A stretch of DNA of 64,000 nucleotides from Aristolochia californica. Its lineage: Eukaryota; Streptophyta; Magnoliopsida; Piperales; Aristolochiaceae. The stretch covers positions 37,540,908 to 37,604,907 of the forward strand of contig JARWKL010000002.1 of the NCBI GenBank assembly GCA_029961685.1, written 5' to 3'. Position 1 is the stretch's first letter; each line of letters begins with the position of its first letter. Of this stretch, positions 34,327 to 47,131 are shown piece after piece. The position numbers and the translations under genes were made by a program. The notes below the pieces were generated by a model. It saw nothing but the letters and a program-made list of their open reading frames with translations, did not search any database and was not told where the DNA came from.

Positions 34327-34717
34327 TGTTGGAAGATGGGCTCAAGCCCACAAGCTCAAGGCTAGAAGCCCACACGTCAAAGGAGTAGCAAAGTGGTTAT
34401 TTATGATATGCTCCACAAGGATGGCATGGAGATGTAAATACATTATCTTAGTATGTTTTTTAATCTATTGAGTTGTAACCCTAAGGGCTTTGTAACACTA
34501 TAAATAAGAGCATTAGCTAAGAGGTAAGGAATTCAATCCTTCTCCCCTCTTTTGAAAAACGTCCAGCCACCCTCTCTTCTCTCTTAACGCATTCTCTCCT
34601 TCCCTTAATCCAAACTCTCCTCTCAAACGTCCTTCTCCTTTCTCCCTCTTCTCTCTCTTCTCTCCTTCTTCTTCCACGTTAACCTAGAGTCATTCTCATG
34701 GTGTCCTAACTTCTACA
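34327..34717 (+). repeat. CopC 3' LTR
   Basis: 391-bp partner of 27668-28057 with intact TG/CA ends, followed by the target duplication GTTAT and the rest of the CopB LTR. Confidence 0.95.
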
Positions 34718-35316
34718 GTTATAATGGTAGACCCACCATGGCCCCACAAGCAGGTGGAAGCCACCATGAGCTCGAGAGGTGTCAACAAGAGTCCTCATAC
34801 AAAGTGGCTCTAGCTAAGAGATAAGGAACATGTGCACGAACTAAATAGAAGATTTGAACATCAAGTGGGACCCACAAAGATACCATGAGCTGGTATCTCT
34901 ATCTACATGAGTTGGAAGATCATGTAGGACCCTCAAGAAAAGACCAAGAGCTGGCTCTCTAGCTTGATTCACGTCCTTAAAGAAGCTGTTTGTAATTGAG
35001 TTAAATTAGACTCTTAAATAGATAATGTAATTTTATCATGATAGACTTATCTTGGAGAGTTCTAGTTGGAATGTTATTAGGAGGCCTAAAATTACTTTTA
35101 CATGGACTCTATCACCTCCTCAACTATAAATAGAGGTGATTGTAACTCGGAATTCATTAAGCAATTTTCTTTTTCTTCTCTCTTGTGTGAAGTGTTCTCT
35201 CTCTACTCTTTTTTATTTTCCTTCTCTTCTCTCTCTACCCAAGAGCTCTTCTCCTTTTCATTTTTTTCTTTCTCTCTCCCCTTGATCGAGGTATTATTCA
35301 TGGGATCATAAATTCA
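34718..35316 (+). repeat. CopB LTR shared by two internal regions
   Basis: Together with 27662-27667 this is one CopB LTR of about 600 bp split by CopC. On its left lie RNase H and a polypurine tract (3' LTR context); on its right lie a primer site (35320-35331, TAGTATCAGAGC) and GAG (5' LTR context). It therefore serves as 3' LTR of one CopB body and 5' LTR of the next. TATAAATAG is near 35125. Confidence 0.88.
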
Positions 35317-37189
35317 AAATAGTATCAGAGCTACCAATTTAGGATCCCCATTATGCTCTTTGAAGATATGATTAAAAGTTGCTCATAGAAGGCTCCTTAT
35401 TAAGCAAGATTGAAGCTCAAGAGATAACTATTTATTTCTGATATTATTAATTTTATGCTACTGGTTTTTGGTATTAAGAGATTTTTTATAGATATCCTTA
35501 TGCATGTGTTCATCTTATGAAATTATGAGAATATATGCATCTTGGATTATCTTTGATTAGAAGGGATTATCAAGGCAGTTTTTGTCGGTTTGCACAATAC
35601 TTTGACCGAGACTAGTGCATATTGGATTTTTTTTATAAATATGTGGGAACAAGATTCCCAGATAAACAAGGATGATTTTGAGCATTTTATGAATCATTAT
35701 CCATTAAAATAAATTACTTAGCATTTATGCTGAGCATCTCCATTAACCAAGTTGGTTGAAGCCTTCCACTTGGTCATTTTTTTATTACTTGATTGGAGAA
35801 CTATTTTACTTGATTTGCCTAATATGGTTGAAGACAATATAAGTCACAAGAGTGACATACTCAGAATCACAATTTTACCCTTAGTATCAAATTTTATGAA
35901 CTGGTCCACATTGGTTCACCGGTTTCTTATCACAAAGGACCTAGTTGGTCATCTCACCAACCGTGGACCACATATTGATGAAGATGATATATTCTATACC
36001 AAATGGTTAAACAAGGATACATTATTATTAGTTTGCTTATCAATAGTATGGAAAAACATGTCTCCAATAATGTCATTCATATAGAGACGGATGAACAAAT
36101 TTTGGAGACATGCGCCAAGTTGTATTCAAGCTCCGACAACTTACAAAGGCCATATGATATTTTACAATGGATGCTTACCACCAAACAAGGAGACAATATG
36201 AATATTTGGCTCATATTTTAGGTTTTCTTCAAAAATGGAAACTTGCCCAGCCAATCTCTACAGATAACTTTGTCCTAGATAATTAGAAAGAGGCCTTGAT
36301 AACTGCCATATGCCTTGCTAACATTAAACTGCATCTTGAAGTTGATCGACTCACCTTCTCAGCTCTTCCGCGGTTCCCACTTTTGATGATGTATGTGCTA
36401 CACTTCTCCATATTCCAGATTCTTCTCCCTCTACTACTGAAATACAATCCGCTATGTACTCTGGACATAGGGGAACACCATCTAACCAAGGCCGAGGCCG
36501 AGGCAGATTTTATAGAGAAGGAAGACGAAGAAGTGGAAGGACTGGTTTTGACCGAACAGATGGGACGAAATGCACCCATTTTAAGGGATATGGCCACACT
36601 AGAGACACATGCTTTCACCTGAAAGAATGCTCAATATGTGGTTGGGCCACTCATGCAAAAGATGTTATAAATCTACTGAGAATAAGGCTAACCAAGCCTT
36701 AGTGAGTGATACAAAGGTAGAGCAATCTACTACAACAACTCCAAATCATACTTTTACTGATGAAGACTATGAACTATTCCAGAAAATGAAGACCATGATG
36801 GGGTCCTCCCCAAGTGCTTCTTCACTAACCACTGCCACCACCGCGTCAGGTATATTTTTTGCCTCATCTTCATCCTGGATAATTGACTTAGGAGCCTCCG
36901 AGCATCTTACAGGTAATAGACATCTTCTATACCCAGTTTCTCCATGTATTTCACATAAATTTGTTACCATTGTTGATGGTTCACAAACTAAAGTTCAAGG
37001 GAAAGGAACCACTTCTATTAACCATCACTTCTTCTCACTGATATCCTTTTCATTCTTTCTTTCCCTTTGAATATTTTATTGGTTAGTCAAGTCACCAAAC
37101 ATTTTAATTGCTCTATCACTTTCTCACCCACTTCATGTGTGTTTTAAGATCTTACAACAAAGCGAGTGATTGGTGGAGGTCGTGAACAA
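35317..37189 (+). pseudogene. CopB fragment: leader, GAG, protease
   Basis: Leader with a primer site, then GAG from ATG 35824 (KSDILRIT, HRFLITKDLVGHLTN, DIFYTKWL), split over frames near 36010, 36215 and 36290. An RG-rich stretch and Cys/His remnant follow (36480-36640), then protease with SSWIIDLGASEHLTGN (36885-36896; Ser to Leu in the DSGA motif). It is cut at about 37189 within KRVIGGG, where minus-strand GypA integrase starts. Confidence 0.87.
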
Positions 37190-39650
37190 TATTTTCTAAA
37201 AACACTTGAGCTACTCTGGAAGCCGTATACAGATGAGCCAATGGAATAAAGTGAATACTTCAAAATTTTGTCAACCACCACCAATAGGACGGATTTGCCA
37301 AAAGTTTTGGGAAAGCCATCAATGAAGTCCATGAAAAGATCAGCCAAAACCTGTGTGGGAAGGGTGAGTGGTTGAAGTATGCCTGCTGGTGATAAATGTT
37401 TGGCCTCGTTGCATTGACATACATGACATGAGGCTACATAATCAGCAATTACGGACTTCATACCCTACCAATAAAAATTGGCCCGGATCTGATGCAACGT
37501 CTTTTGAACGCCCTCATGAGTGCTATCATGATAGGTGGATAAAATTATTGCAATCAAAGGAGAAGAGTGTTGTAAATAGATGCAATTTTCATACATGATA
37601 ATGTTGTCTCGGATAGCCCACTTGGAGTCCAATGTTCATGTCGTAATCTTCTCAGACAACTCCTAGAGTGCTGGAGTAGTCTGATGGTCCTTTTTAATGG
37701 AGTCTAACATGATAGACTTTGGCTGGCTAATCGCAGATAATTGGTGCTGTTCATCCATACGTCACGATAAGGCATCAACCACCTTGTTCAATTTGCACGG
37801 CTTATGTTCCACCATGAAGTCAAATCCCATTAATTTGTTGATCCAATGCTACTGTGGAGACATAGAGATGCGTTTTTCTAGTAGAAATTTGAGTTTGTAA
37901 TGATCAATGCGGATGAGGAAGGTGCATCCCCACAAGTAGGGCCGCCAATTTTGAATAGCCTTGGCCAACCCAATTAGCTCTCTTTCATAAGCTGGTAACT
38001 TCTGGTGAGGTGCCGCTAATTGAATGTAATTTTCTCAATATTGGGAGGATGCATTCTGACTTGGTGATAACCCAATCGTAAATCCAGCTTGGTAAAAATT
38101 TGAGAACCATGCAATTCATCCAATAGCTCATCCACCATTGAATGGGAAACTTGTTTTGACTATTTTTTCATTAAGCTCCCTATAGTCCACACAAAATCAC
38201 CATGTGCCATCATGTTTCTTAACTAGTAAGACTAGTGAAGAAAATGGGGAATGGCTGCTGCGATTAAGGCCCTGTTCTAGCATGGTTTGGCATTGTCGTT
38301 CTATTTCATCTTTCTAGAGGTGAAGATACCTTTATGGTCTAACAACCACCACATCTGATCCGGATTTTAAAAAAATTCTATGATCACAGTGTCTTAATGG
38401 AGGCAGCCCTGAAGGCTCATGAAACAAATCAGTGAACTCTTCCATTAAATTTTCTAAGGTGCTGCCCGGTGGTTCCTATTTGTCTAGTAGGTGGATATGA
38501 TGTGCCACTTCAGCTCTACTACCCTTTAGCATTACTTGGCTTCCAACCAACACAAAACTCATTGTTAAGGCAGAGAAATCCCACAAAATTGGGCCCAAGG
38601 TTTGCGACCATTTGATTTCAGGCACCATATAAAATCCGGCTAAAGGTATGACAAAAATTTCAGTGGTAAACTGACTGTTACCCATAGAAAACCTTACTGC
38701 CTTTCTGACCCCGTAGCTAGGAACTTTCTCACCATTGGCAATTGAAACCGTGGAAATTGGGTGAGGTTGGATCCCAAGTTGAAGATGTTTAGATGTTGTT
38801 AAGCTTAAGAAATTGTTGGTACTTCCAAAGTCTACTAACCCCACAAGTTCCTGGTCTAGAACCCTTGCCTGCACTTGCATAGTTTTGGCCGACTTCTGTC
38901 CTGTAATTGCATTTAAAGAAATTTCTAACTCAGCCTCCTCTTGAGGACCCTCATTCGGTTCTTCTTCTCCCAATGCATCTAACTCCCAACTAGAACAACC
39001 TTTTACATTGGTGGCCTACCCTGTATGGTTCATCACAATTATAACAGAGGTTTTTCCCTATGCTCAGCCATTTTTAAACCAGTTAATTTTATTATATATT
39101 GAGGTGGTGAGTTGTTGGTCCTAGTATCTGCTGCCATAGTATTCACCTGAGTATTTTTGGGTGGTTGCAATGTTGGCAATATCACTTGAGGGGAATAGCT
39201 CCTCCTCCCTTGCCAACTAGTCCTCCGACTTTGAACTTTCTGACTTGTTTCCAGTGCTCGAGCTAAATTCATTGCTCAAACCAAATCAGTAGGTGAGTGG
39301 AATTTCACCTCTACCTCAGAGACTCATTGAGGTCTACTATAAATAAATTTACCTACTGGTCAACTCTAACCATCTCGCCTAACCAAGCCAATTTTTCTTG
39401 GAACTATTTCTGATAAAGTTCCACGGATGTTGTTTGTCTCAATAGGACCAAATCTCCCAACAAGTTGTTGTGTGCTGGAGGCCCAAATCTTATCATAGAT
39501 AACTCTTTAAATTTCTCCCAATCTAGCACAAATTTCTCCAACTCAACTTGATTAAATTCATACTTGTGCTTCATCGAGCACATGGAAAGTGGCCAATCCC
39601 ACCTGTCAAACTCAGTTGTTCCTTGATTTGAAAAAACATTCTCACATCTA
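37190..39650 (-). pseudogene. GypA GAG core, protease, RT remnants, integrase N-terminus
   Basis: From high to low: GAG core (GPPAHNNLLGDL, LRQTTSVELYQ near 39450), GAG tail, a zinc knuckle CYNCDEPYRVGHQC (about 39010-39050), protease with LVDFGSTNNFLS (38824-38832; the usual DSG reads DFG), RT fingers (FCVDYRELN near 38180, [14 protein letters not shown] near 38080), a deletion near 38035 that removes the YLDD palm, RNase H (YERELIGLAKAIQNWR near 37970), integrase zinc-binding part (SCHVCQ near 37420) and core start. It ends at VFLEN (37190), directly upstream of the piece at 11523. In-frame stops are scattered throughout. Confidence 0.88.
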
Positions 39651-39947
39651 TGTTGTCAAATGAGTTGCTAGAGAGAACAACAACGACCACCAAAGAAGGC
39701 TGACGAAACAGTCAAGAATGAGAGCTCCAAGCTCTGAGGTGTCTATGAACAGAAAGATGAGAGAGGCTGAAAAACAGGAATCTCCTTCCCCTTTCTTTTT
39801 CATCTCTATTTAAACATAGGATTAGGTTTAGGTTAAACAAGACAGCCCATGAGCTTAATTACAATCTAACCCATATAACTTATTAACCTATATACATGTA
39901 AATATCTAAAAAACTAACATTAATATAAATTCCAAAATATGGTAACA
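39651..39947 (-). repeat. CopD 3' LTR
   Basis: 297 bp, TGTTGTCAAATG to ATGGTAACA in plus-strand reading, with the polypurine tract TTTGAGGGGGGA (minus sense) at 39948-39959. Its inner 80 bases match 50459-50533. Confidence 0.88.
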
Positions 39948-39960
39948 TCCCCCCTCAAAT

Positions 39961-41395
39961 TGATGCGGGTAAGTAAACCAACAAAAATTTGCCAACCAAA
40001 AAATTAAGGCGATGTTGAGTCATGGCTTTGGTGAAGACATCAGCCACTTGGAGATCCAAAGAGATGTGAGGAAGAGATATCACTCAATGCTCCAAGGTGT
40101 TGTGGATAGAATGGAAATCAACCTCAATGTGCTTGGTGTGTTCATGGAAAACAGGATTGGTTCCAATCTGAATAGCACTAGTGTTATCCGCATGAAGAGG
40201 TGTCGAGGTGGTCTAAAGAAACTCAAGTTCTGCAAGGAGACCGCGAAGCCATATAATTTTAGAATATGCAATAGACTTGGCTCGATACTCTACCTTAGTA
40301 GATGAGTTGGACACACGATCTTGTTTCTTACATTTCCAAGAAATCAAGGCATCCCCTAAAAACACACACCAACCTGTAGTAAAGCGACGAGTATCGCAAC
40401 ACCCAGTCCAATCAGCATCACTGTAAACAACAAGTTGAAGAGACGAGCCAGTAGGAAAGAATAACCCATGAATAATAGAACCTTGAAGATAACGAATAAT
40501 GCATCAGACTACAGCAATATGAAGATGCCGACGAGAAGACATAAATTGACTGACCTGATGAACGACATAGGAGATATCTGAGCGAGTCGTGGTCAAGTAG
40601 ATGAGACTTCCAACTAAACGCTAATAGAGAGTAGGATCATTAAGAAAGTCCCCTTCATCTTTCCGGTATTTCACATTCACCTCCATAGGAGTAGCAACAG
40701 AATAAGTGTCCGCTAAACCAGCTAAGGTAATAATATCTTGGGTATACTTGTGCTGATTTAGGAAAATACCTTTGGCCCGATGATGTCCTTCCGTCCTAAG
40801 AAGTACGTGAGCTGTCCTTGATCTTTCATATGGAAGGTCGAAAGTAGAAGCCATTGGAGCTTAGTAATCAGGCCAGAGTCAGTGCCAGAAGGATAAAATC
40901 ATCCACATAGACTAAGAGAAGGACTATGCCCGATGTTGACTTGTGATAGAATAGAGAAGAGTCATACTGGCTTTGTGTAAAGCAGTGGAGAAGAATTGTA
41001 CTGTGAAACTTCTCAAACCAAGCCCAGGGATCTTACTTAAGTCCATACAGAGGACGACGTAGCTTGCAAACATCCTGAGGAGAAGAAGTCATCATACCAG
41101 AGAGAAGATTCATGTAGATATCTTCTTGTAAATCACCATGAAAAACGCATTCTTCAATTCCATCTGATCCAGATGATAGGACTGTGAAGCATAAATAGCT
41201 AAAATAGTGTGAACCATGGTCATCTTGACAACCGAAGCAAATGTAACCTCATAATCAATCCTATATTCCTGCGTGTTTCCCAGAGCTATGAGGTGAGCTT
41301 TGTACCAATCCAAAGCACCATCCGATTGAAGCTTTACAGAGAAAACCCATTTACTCCCAAGAGGCTTAATAGTAGGAGGCAAGTAATAGTAGAAC
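39961..41395 (-). pseudogene. CopD RT and RNase H
   Basis: Minus strand: RT from KPLGSKWVFSVKL near 41340 (YEVTF where ...YEETF is usual), an LVYVDDFILL catalytic box near 40905 (YVDD kept), LAGLADTYSVATPMEVN near 40720, then RNase H with WTGCCDTRR near 40400, ADNTSAIQI near 40180, HTKHIEVDFH near 40110, and an end ...FLVGKF...PASI near 39970. Multiple stops and frame changes occur (for example near 40860 and 40310). Confidence 0.87.
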
Positions 41396-41968
41396 CCCAT
41401 GAATAATACCTCGAACAAGGTGAGAGAGATATAAAAAAAAGAAAAAAAGAGAAAGGCACTCGGGTAGAGAGAGAAGAGAAGGAAAATAAAGGAGATTAGA
41501 GAGAGAACACTTCACATGAGAGAGGAGAAAAAAAAGAAGAGACTTGCTTTATTTTTTTGAGTTACAATCACCCCTATTTATAGTTGAGGAGGTGATAGAC
41601 TCTATGTACAACTAACCTTAGAACTCCTAATTACATTCCAACTGGAACTCTCTAAGATAAGCCTATTATGATAAGATTACATTATCTATTTAAGAGACTA
41701 ATTTAACTCGACAACAAACATCTTCTTTAGGCATGTGAATCAAGATAGAGAGCCAGCTCGTGGTCTTATCTTGTGGGTCCCACACAATCTTCCAGCTCGT
41801 GGTATCTTTATGGGCCCCACTTGATCTTCCAATCTTCTATTCTATTTTAGCACATGTTCCTTATCTCTTGGATCGAGCCACTTTGTATGAGGGCTCATGT
41901 TGACACCTCTCGAGCCCATGGTGGGTCCCACCAGCTTGTGTTGCCATGGTGGGTCCCACATTGTAACA
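41396..41968 (-). repeat. CopB complete copy, 3' LTR
   Basis: Homologous to 46610-47131 but about 45 bp longer, since it keeps an extra GTGGGTCCCAC/CCAGCTCGTGG unit near 41790. Terminal bases at the outer end are missing. Confidence 0.9.
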
Positions 41969-41979
41969 CTCCCCCTCAA

Positions 41980-44900
41980 GTTGGGGGTGAGAAAACATCA
42001 TAGATGCCTAACTTGCCACAGATGTAGGACAAAATTTTGTGAGTGACTAATTTGGTGAGAATGTCTGCAACCTGGTTCTGTGACGATACATGCAGGAGAG
42101 ATAAGATGTCGGCAGTGAATTTCTCTCATATGAAGTGGCAAACTATTTCTATATTCTTTGCTATCTCATGGAAGACTGGATTTGAGATGATATGAATTTC
42201 AGCTTGATTATCGCAATATAGGTTCATAGGAGCTTCTTTTTAAAAACCCAATTCAGTGAGGAGAGATCTAATCCATATGAGTCACTGACTATGTGTGTCA
42301 TGGCTCTATACTCTATTTCTACACTAGATCATGGAACTACTTTCTGTTTGTTGCTCCTCCATGTAACCAAGTTTCCTCCAACCATCGTACAATATCCCAA
42401 TATAGATTTTCTATCATCCGGGGATCCGGCCTAGTCTACATTTAAGATTCGTTCGATGTTCAAGCGTCCATGATTTTTATAGAGGAACCCTCTTCCTGGT
42501 GCTCCTTTAAGATATCGTAATATCCGTTCTAGTGCTTGCCAATGACTGAGTTGGGGTTTGTGCATATATTGACTTACCACACTAACTGCATATGAAATAT
42601 TGGGCCTCGTTAAGCAAAGATAAATAAGTCTTCCCACCAATCTTTGATATTTTTCGACATCTACTTCTTCTCCAATACCTGCACTTAATTTTGTATTCGA
42701 GCCCATAGAAGTTTCTACGGTCTACATCCCAGCATTTCAGTCTCCTCCAGTAGGTCAAGGACATACTTCCTTTTAGATAATATAACTCCATGTCTGGATT
42801 GTAGTACTTCAATACCCAAAATATATTTGAGCAGTCCGAGATCTTTTGGCTTGTATTTAGCACAAATCCTTTCTTTTGTCTTCCGAATGCCACCGGGATC
42901 ACTGCAAGTTATAATAATGTCATCAACATATACGGCTTGAATTACCTTGCCCTTCGGTGTGTCTTTAATAAAGAAAGAGTGATCTCTAGAGCATCTGTGA
43001 AATCTGGCCCATATGAGTGCTTAGCTAAAATTTTAAAATTATGCACAAGGCAATTTTTTGAGACAATAAAGAGATTTTTTTAGTCGACATACGGACTCCC
43101 CCTCAACCACATACCCAGGTAGTTGTTACATATCAATTTTCTCCTTTATATACCCATTCAGAAAAGTATTTTCAACATCAAGTTGATAGACCTGCAAGGA
43201 AGAGTTAGTTTCCAGAGATAATAACAAATGTACCAAGTTTAATTTAGCCATTGGAGAAACGGTTTCTTCATAATCAATGCCATAACATTGTGTATAGCCT
43301 TTAGCAACAAGGTGATCTTTCAACCGAGCCATCGAATATTGTTTCACCATAAACACCCATTTGCAACCGACGGATTTATTATCTGATGGAAAGGGGGACT
43401 AGAGCCCATGTCTGATTTTCATAAAGGGTCTACCTTTCTTCATCCTTAGCCGCTTTCCACCTTGGATGTTTGAGAGCCTCCTGATAGGACTATCGTACAG
43501 GTATGGAGGAAATAGCCGATATAAATTGACAACAAACAAGGGATAGACAATGATGAGACACAAAGTTTGTTATAAGATGAGAAGTAGAAGGCATGGTGCA
43601 TGATCTGGGCTCTTTTCCTAACTGCAATAGGACGAGTATCATATTCAGGACCAAAAATCGTCTGAAAAGATGGACTTACCTCGATAGGATCCAAAAACTC
43701 AGTAGGTGTGGTGTTAGCCAGTGTTTCTGGAGCTGAGTATTTTTTGCAACACTGAGCACAACCGGTCGAGGAGAACCTGGTACTGAAGATAAACCTGGAG
43801 GAGCATTATCAAAATAATATAGAGAGTCTTCAAAAAATGTAACATCTCTAGACATAAGTAAATGCTGAAGAGTGGGAGTACAACAAATATAACCCTTTTG
43901 TGTGCGAGAGTGTCCTAAGAAGATACACTTCACAGATTTGGGATCAAGTTTACTGTATTTTGGGGAGGAAATATGGACAAAACATTGACAGCCGAAGACT
44001 CTCAAGGGCAGTGAAAAAGGATCATCATCAGGTAATAATAGAGAATAGGGAGATTTTTTTACAAACCATGGAAGAGGGTAACCGGTTTATAAGAAAACAT
44101 GAGGTAAGAACTGCATGCGGCCAATAAAAGGATGGAACTTTCGTGGCATATAGTAAACCACGAGCTACCCAAGAATATGACGGTTCTTCCATTTGGCTAC
44201 ACCATTTTGTTGAAGGGTGTAGTCAAATGATGTCTGGTCATTTTCTTGACAAAATGAGTCAAGATCTTTGGATGTGTATTCTTTGGCATTATCTGACCGA
44301 AGGACTTTAATTTTCTACCCAAACTGAGTGAGTACCATTGCATGAAAAAATTTAAATATCAATGGTATTTTAGAACACTCTTTAAATAAAAATAACCAAG
44401 TGTTACGAGTGAAGTCATCAATGAATGTAATGAAATATTTTACTTGAGAAATATTGGAGACACTCAAGGGTCCCCATACATCAGTATGAATTAACGAAAA
44501 AGGAGAGAAACTTTTAATTTTTGGATGAGGTGAGTATGTAGACCTCTGATTTTTACTCATTTGACATACTTCACAATGAAGGTCTGACCGCGCTTTAAGA
44601 AAAATATGATGAAGAGATTGGGCGGATGGATGTCCCAACCGGTTGTGCCATAACCTGGTTTCAGTGTCACAGGTGGATGCAGTATTTATTTGTGGCACAT
44701 CCAGGTAGTAGATCCCCCCTTTTTCATGGTCTCCACCAATCACCCGCTTCGTTGTAAGATCCTAAAACACACGTGGAGTGGGTGAGAAAGTGATAGAGCA
44801 ATTAAAATGTTTGGTGAGTTGATTAACCGATAAAAGGTTCAAAGGGAAAGTAGAAACGAAAAGGATATCAGTGAGCGGAAGTGATGGTATAACAAAAGTG

Positions 44901-46105
44901 GATCTTTTCCCTTGAACTTTAGTTTGTGAACCGTCAGCAATGGTAACAAATTTATGTGAAAGACATGGAGAAACTGAGTATAGTAGATGTCTGTTACCTG
45001 TAAAATGCTCGGAGGCTCCTGAGTTAATTATCAAGGATAAAGAGGAGGCAGAAAGCATGCCTGAAGCGGTGGTGGCAGCGGTTGGTGAAGAATTAATTGA
45101 GGAAGACCCCATCATGATCTTCATTTTTTGGAACAATTCATAGTCTTCATCAGTAAATGTATTCTTCTTAGTTGTTGTGGTGGACTGATCTACTTTTGTA
45201 GTACTCACTAAGGCTTGGTTAGCCTTATTCTCATTAACTTTATAACATATTTCTCGAGCATGCCCCAATCTACCACATATAGAGCTTTTTTTCAAGTGAT
45301 AGCATGTGTATCTAGTGTGTCCATATCCCTTATAATGGGTGCATTCCTTCCCTTCTGTTCGGTAAAAACGAGTCCTTCCACCTCTTCCTCTTCCTCTTCC
45401 TTCTCTATAAAATCTGCCTCTGCCTCGGCTTTGGTCAGATGGTGTTCCCCTATGTTCAGAGTACATAGCAGATGGTATTTCAGTAGTAGAGGGAGAAGCG
45501 TTTGGAATATGGAAAAGTGTAGCACATAAATCATCAAAAGTGGGAACCGTATAAGAGCTAAGAAGGTGAGTCATAGCAACTTCAAGATGTGGTTTAATGT
45601 TAGCAAGGCATATGGCAATTATCAAGGCCTCTTTCTATTTTTCTTGGACAAAGATATCTATAGAGGTTGGTTGGGCAAGCTTCCATTCTTGAATAAAGCC
45701 TTGAAAGTGGGCCAAATATTCATGTATATTCTCTCCTTGTTTGGTGGTAAGCATCCGTTGTAAAATATCATATGGCCTTTGTAAGTTGTCGGAGTTTAAA
45801 TACAACTTGATGCATGTCTCCCAAATTTGTTTAGATGTCTCTAGGTGAATGACATTATTGGAGACATGTTCTTCCATATTGTTGATAAGCCAACTAATAA
45901 CCAATGTATCCTCCTTTAACCATTTTGTATAGAATATATCATCTTCATCAATATGTGGTCTACGGTTGGTGAGATGACCAACTAGGTCCATTGTGATAAG
46001 AAATTGTCGAGCTGATGTGGACCCATTCATAAAATTTGATACATGTAAGTGTACATTGGTGATTCTGAGTATGTCACTCTTGTGCCTCATATTATCTGTA
46101 GCCAT
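41980..46105 (-). pseudogene. CopB gag-pol (reference copy), disrupted
   Basis: From ATG 46105 one frame runs to 44315 with three TAG stops (45635, 44762, 44315) at positions where sister copies have CAG. It encodes UBN2-type GAG, an RG-rich segment (RGRGRFYREGRGRGRGG near 45390), two degenerate CCHC-like knuckles, protease (NSGA in place of DSGA, 45014-45025), GAG-pre-integrase (LWHNRLGHPS) and integrase core (FITFIDDFTRNTW, LRSDNAKEY). After a frameshift come the integrase tail (44005-43676), RT (LVAKGYTQCYGIDYEET near 43290; intact YVDD near 42925) and RNase H (YQRLVGRLIYL near 42640) to the polypurine tract. Confidence 0.92.
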
Positions 46106-46609
46106 AGTAGGCTAATCAATAGTTCTCCAATCAAGTAATCAAAATACGACTAATTGGAAGGCTTTAACCAACTCGGTTAATGGAGATGCTTAGCATAAAA
46201 GCTAAGTAATTAATTTTAATAAAAATGACTCATAAAAGGATCAACATCCTCCTTATTTATCCGGTAATCTTGTTACCATATATTTATAAAAACAAAATTC
46301 AATATGCACTGGACTCGGTCAAAGTGTTGTGCAAACCAACAAAAAAACTACCTTGATAATCTCTTGTAATCAAAGATAATCCAATATGCATATATTCTCA
46401 TAATTTTATAAGATGAAAACATGCATAAGGACATGTCCAAACCACCTCTTAATACTGAAAACTAGTAGCAAAAAATTAATAATATCATAAATAAATACCT
46501 ATCTCATGAGCTTCAATCTTGCTTTATAAGGAGCGTTCTCTGAGTAGCTTTTAATCATATCTTCATAGAGCATAATAGGGATCCTAAATTGGTAGCTCTG
46601 ATACCATAA

Positions 46610-47131
46610 TGAATTTAGGACCCCATGAATAATACCTCGAGCAAGGAGAGAGAGAAAGAAAAAAAAAGGAAAAAACGAGAAAGGCTCTTGGGTAGAGAGA
46701 GAGAAGAGAAGGAAAATAAAGGAGATTAGAGAAAGAGCACTTCACACAAGAGAGGAGAAAAAAAAGAAGAGACTTGCTTGATTTTTTTGAATTACATTCA
46801 CCCCTATTTATAGTTGAGGAGGTGATAGAGTCCATGTACAACTAACCTTAGGACTCCTAATTACATTCCAACTAGAACTCTCTAAGATAAGCCTATTATG
46901 ATAAAATTACTATCTATTTAAGAGACTAATTTAACTCAACTACAAACATCTTCTTTAAGCACGTGAATCAAGATAGAGAGACAGCTCGTGGTCTTATCTT
47001 GTGGGTCCCACTTGATCTTCTAATTTTCTATTCTATTTCAGCACATGTTCCTTATCTCTTTGCTCGAGCCACTTTGTATGAGGGCTCTTGTTGACACCTC
47101 TCGAGCTCATGGTGGGTCCCACATTGTAACA
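46610..47131 (-). repeat. CopB complete copy, 5' LTR
   Basis: 522 bp from TGAATTTAGG to CATTGTAACA in plus-strand reading. The minus strand carries TATAAATAGGGG near 46800 as promoter. Followed directly by the target repeat ATAGTAG. Confidence 0.92.

Larger units (their letters stand above)
27668..34717 (+). mobile_element. CopC: LTR-bounded Ty1/copia retrotransposon
   Basis: About 7.05 kb with LTRs 27668-28057 and 34327-34717 (about 94% identical; roughly 22 differences) and a target duplication GTTAT (27663-27667 and 34718-34722). It inserted in the first bases of a CopB LTR. It has a primer site TGGTATCAGAGC at 28058-28069 directly after the 5' LTR and GAG-POL in copia order. It carries two nested solo LTRs (29989-31330). 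Coding is broken in many places. Confidence 0.95.
41396..47131 (-). mobile_element. CopB complete copy nested in CopD RT
   Basis: 5.7-kb minus-strand copia element with LTRs 41396-41968 and 46610-47131. A primer site TGGTATCAGAG (46596-46606 on the minus strand) and a polypurine tract TTGAGGGGGAG (41969-41979) bound the interior. Flanking ATAGTAG occurs on both sides (41387-41394 region and 47132-47138), in line with a 5-bp target duplication. The left LTR has lost its outer ten bases. It is the only copy in the window with the full GAG-to-RNase H order and serves as reference for the fragments. Confidence 0.9.
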
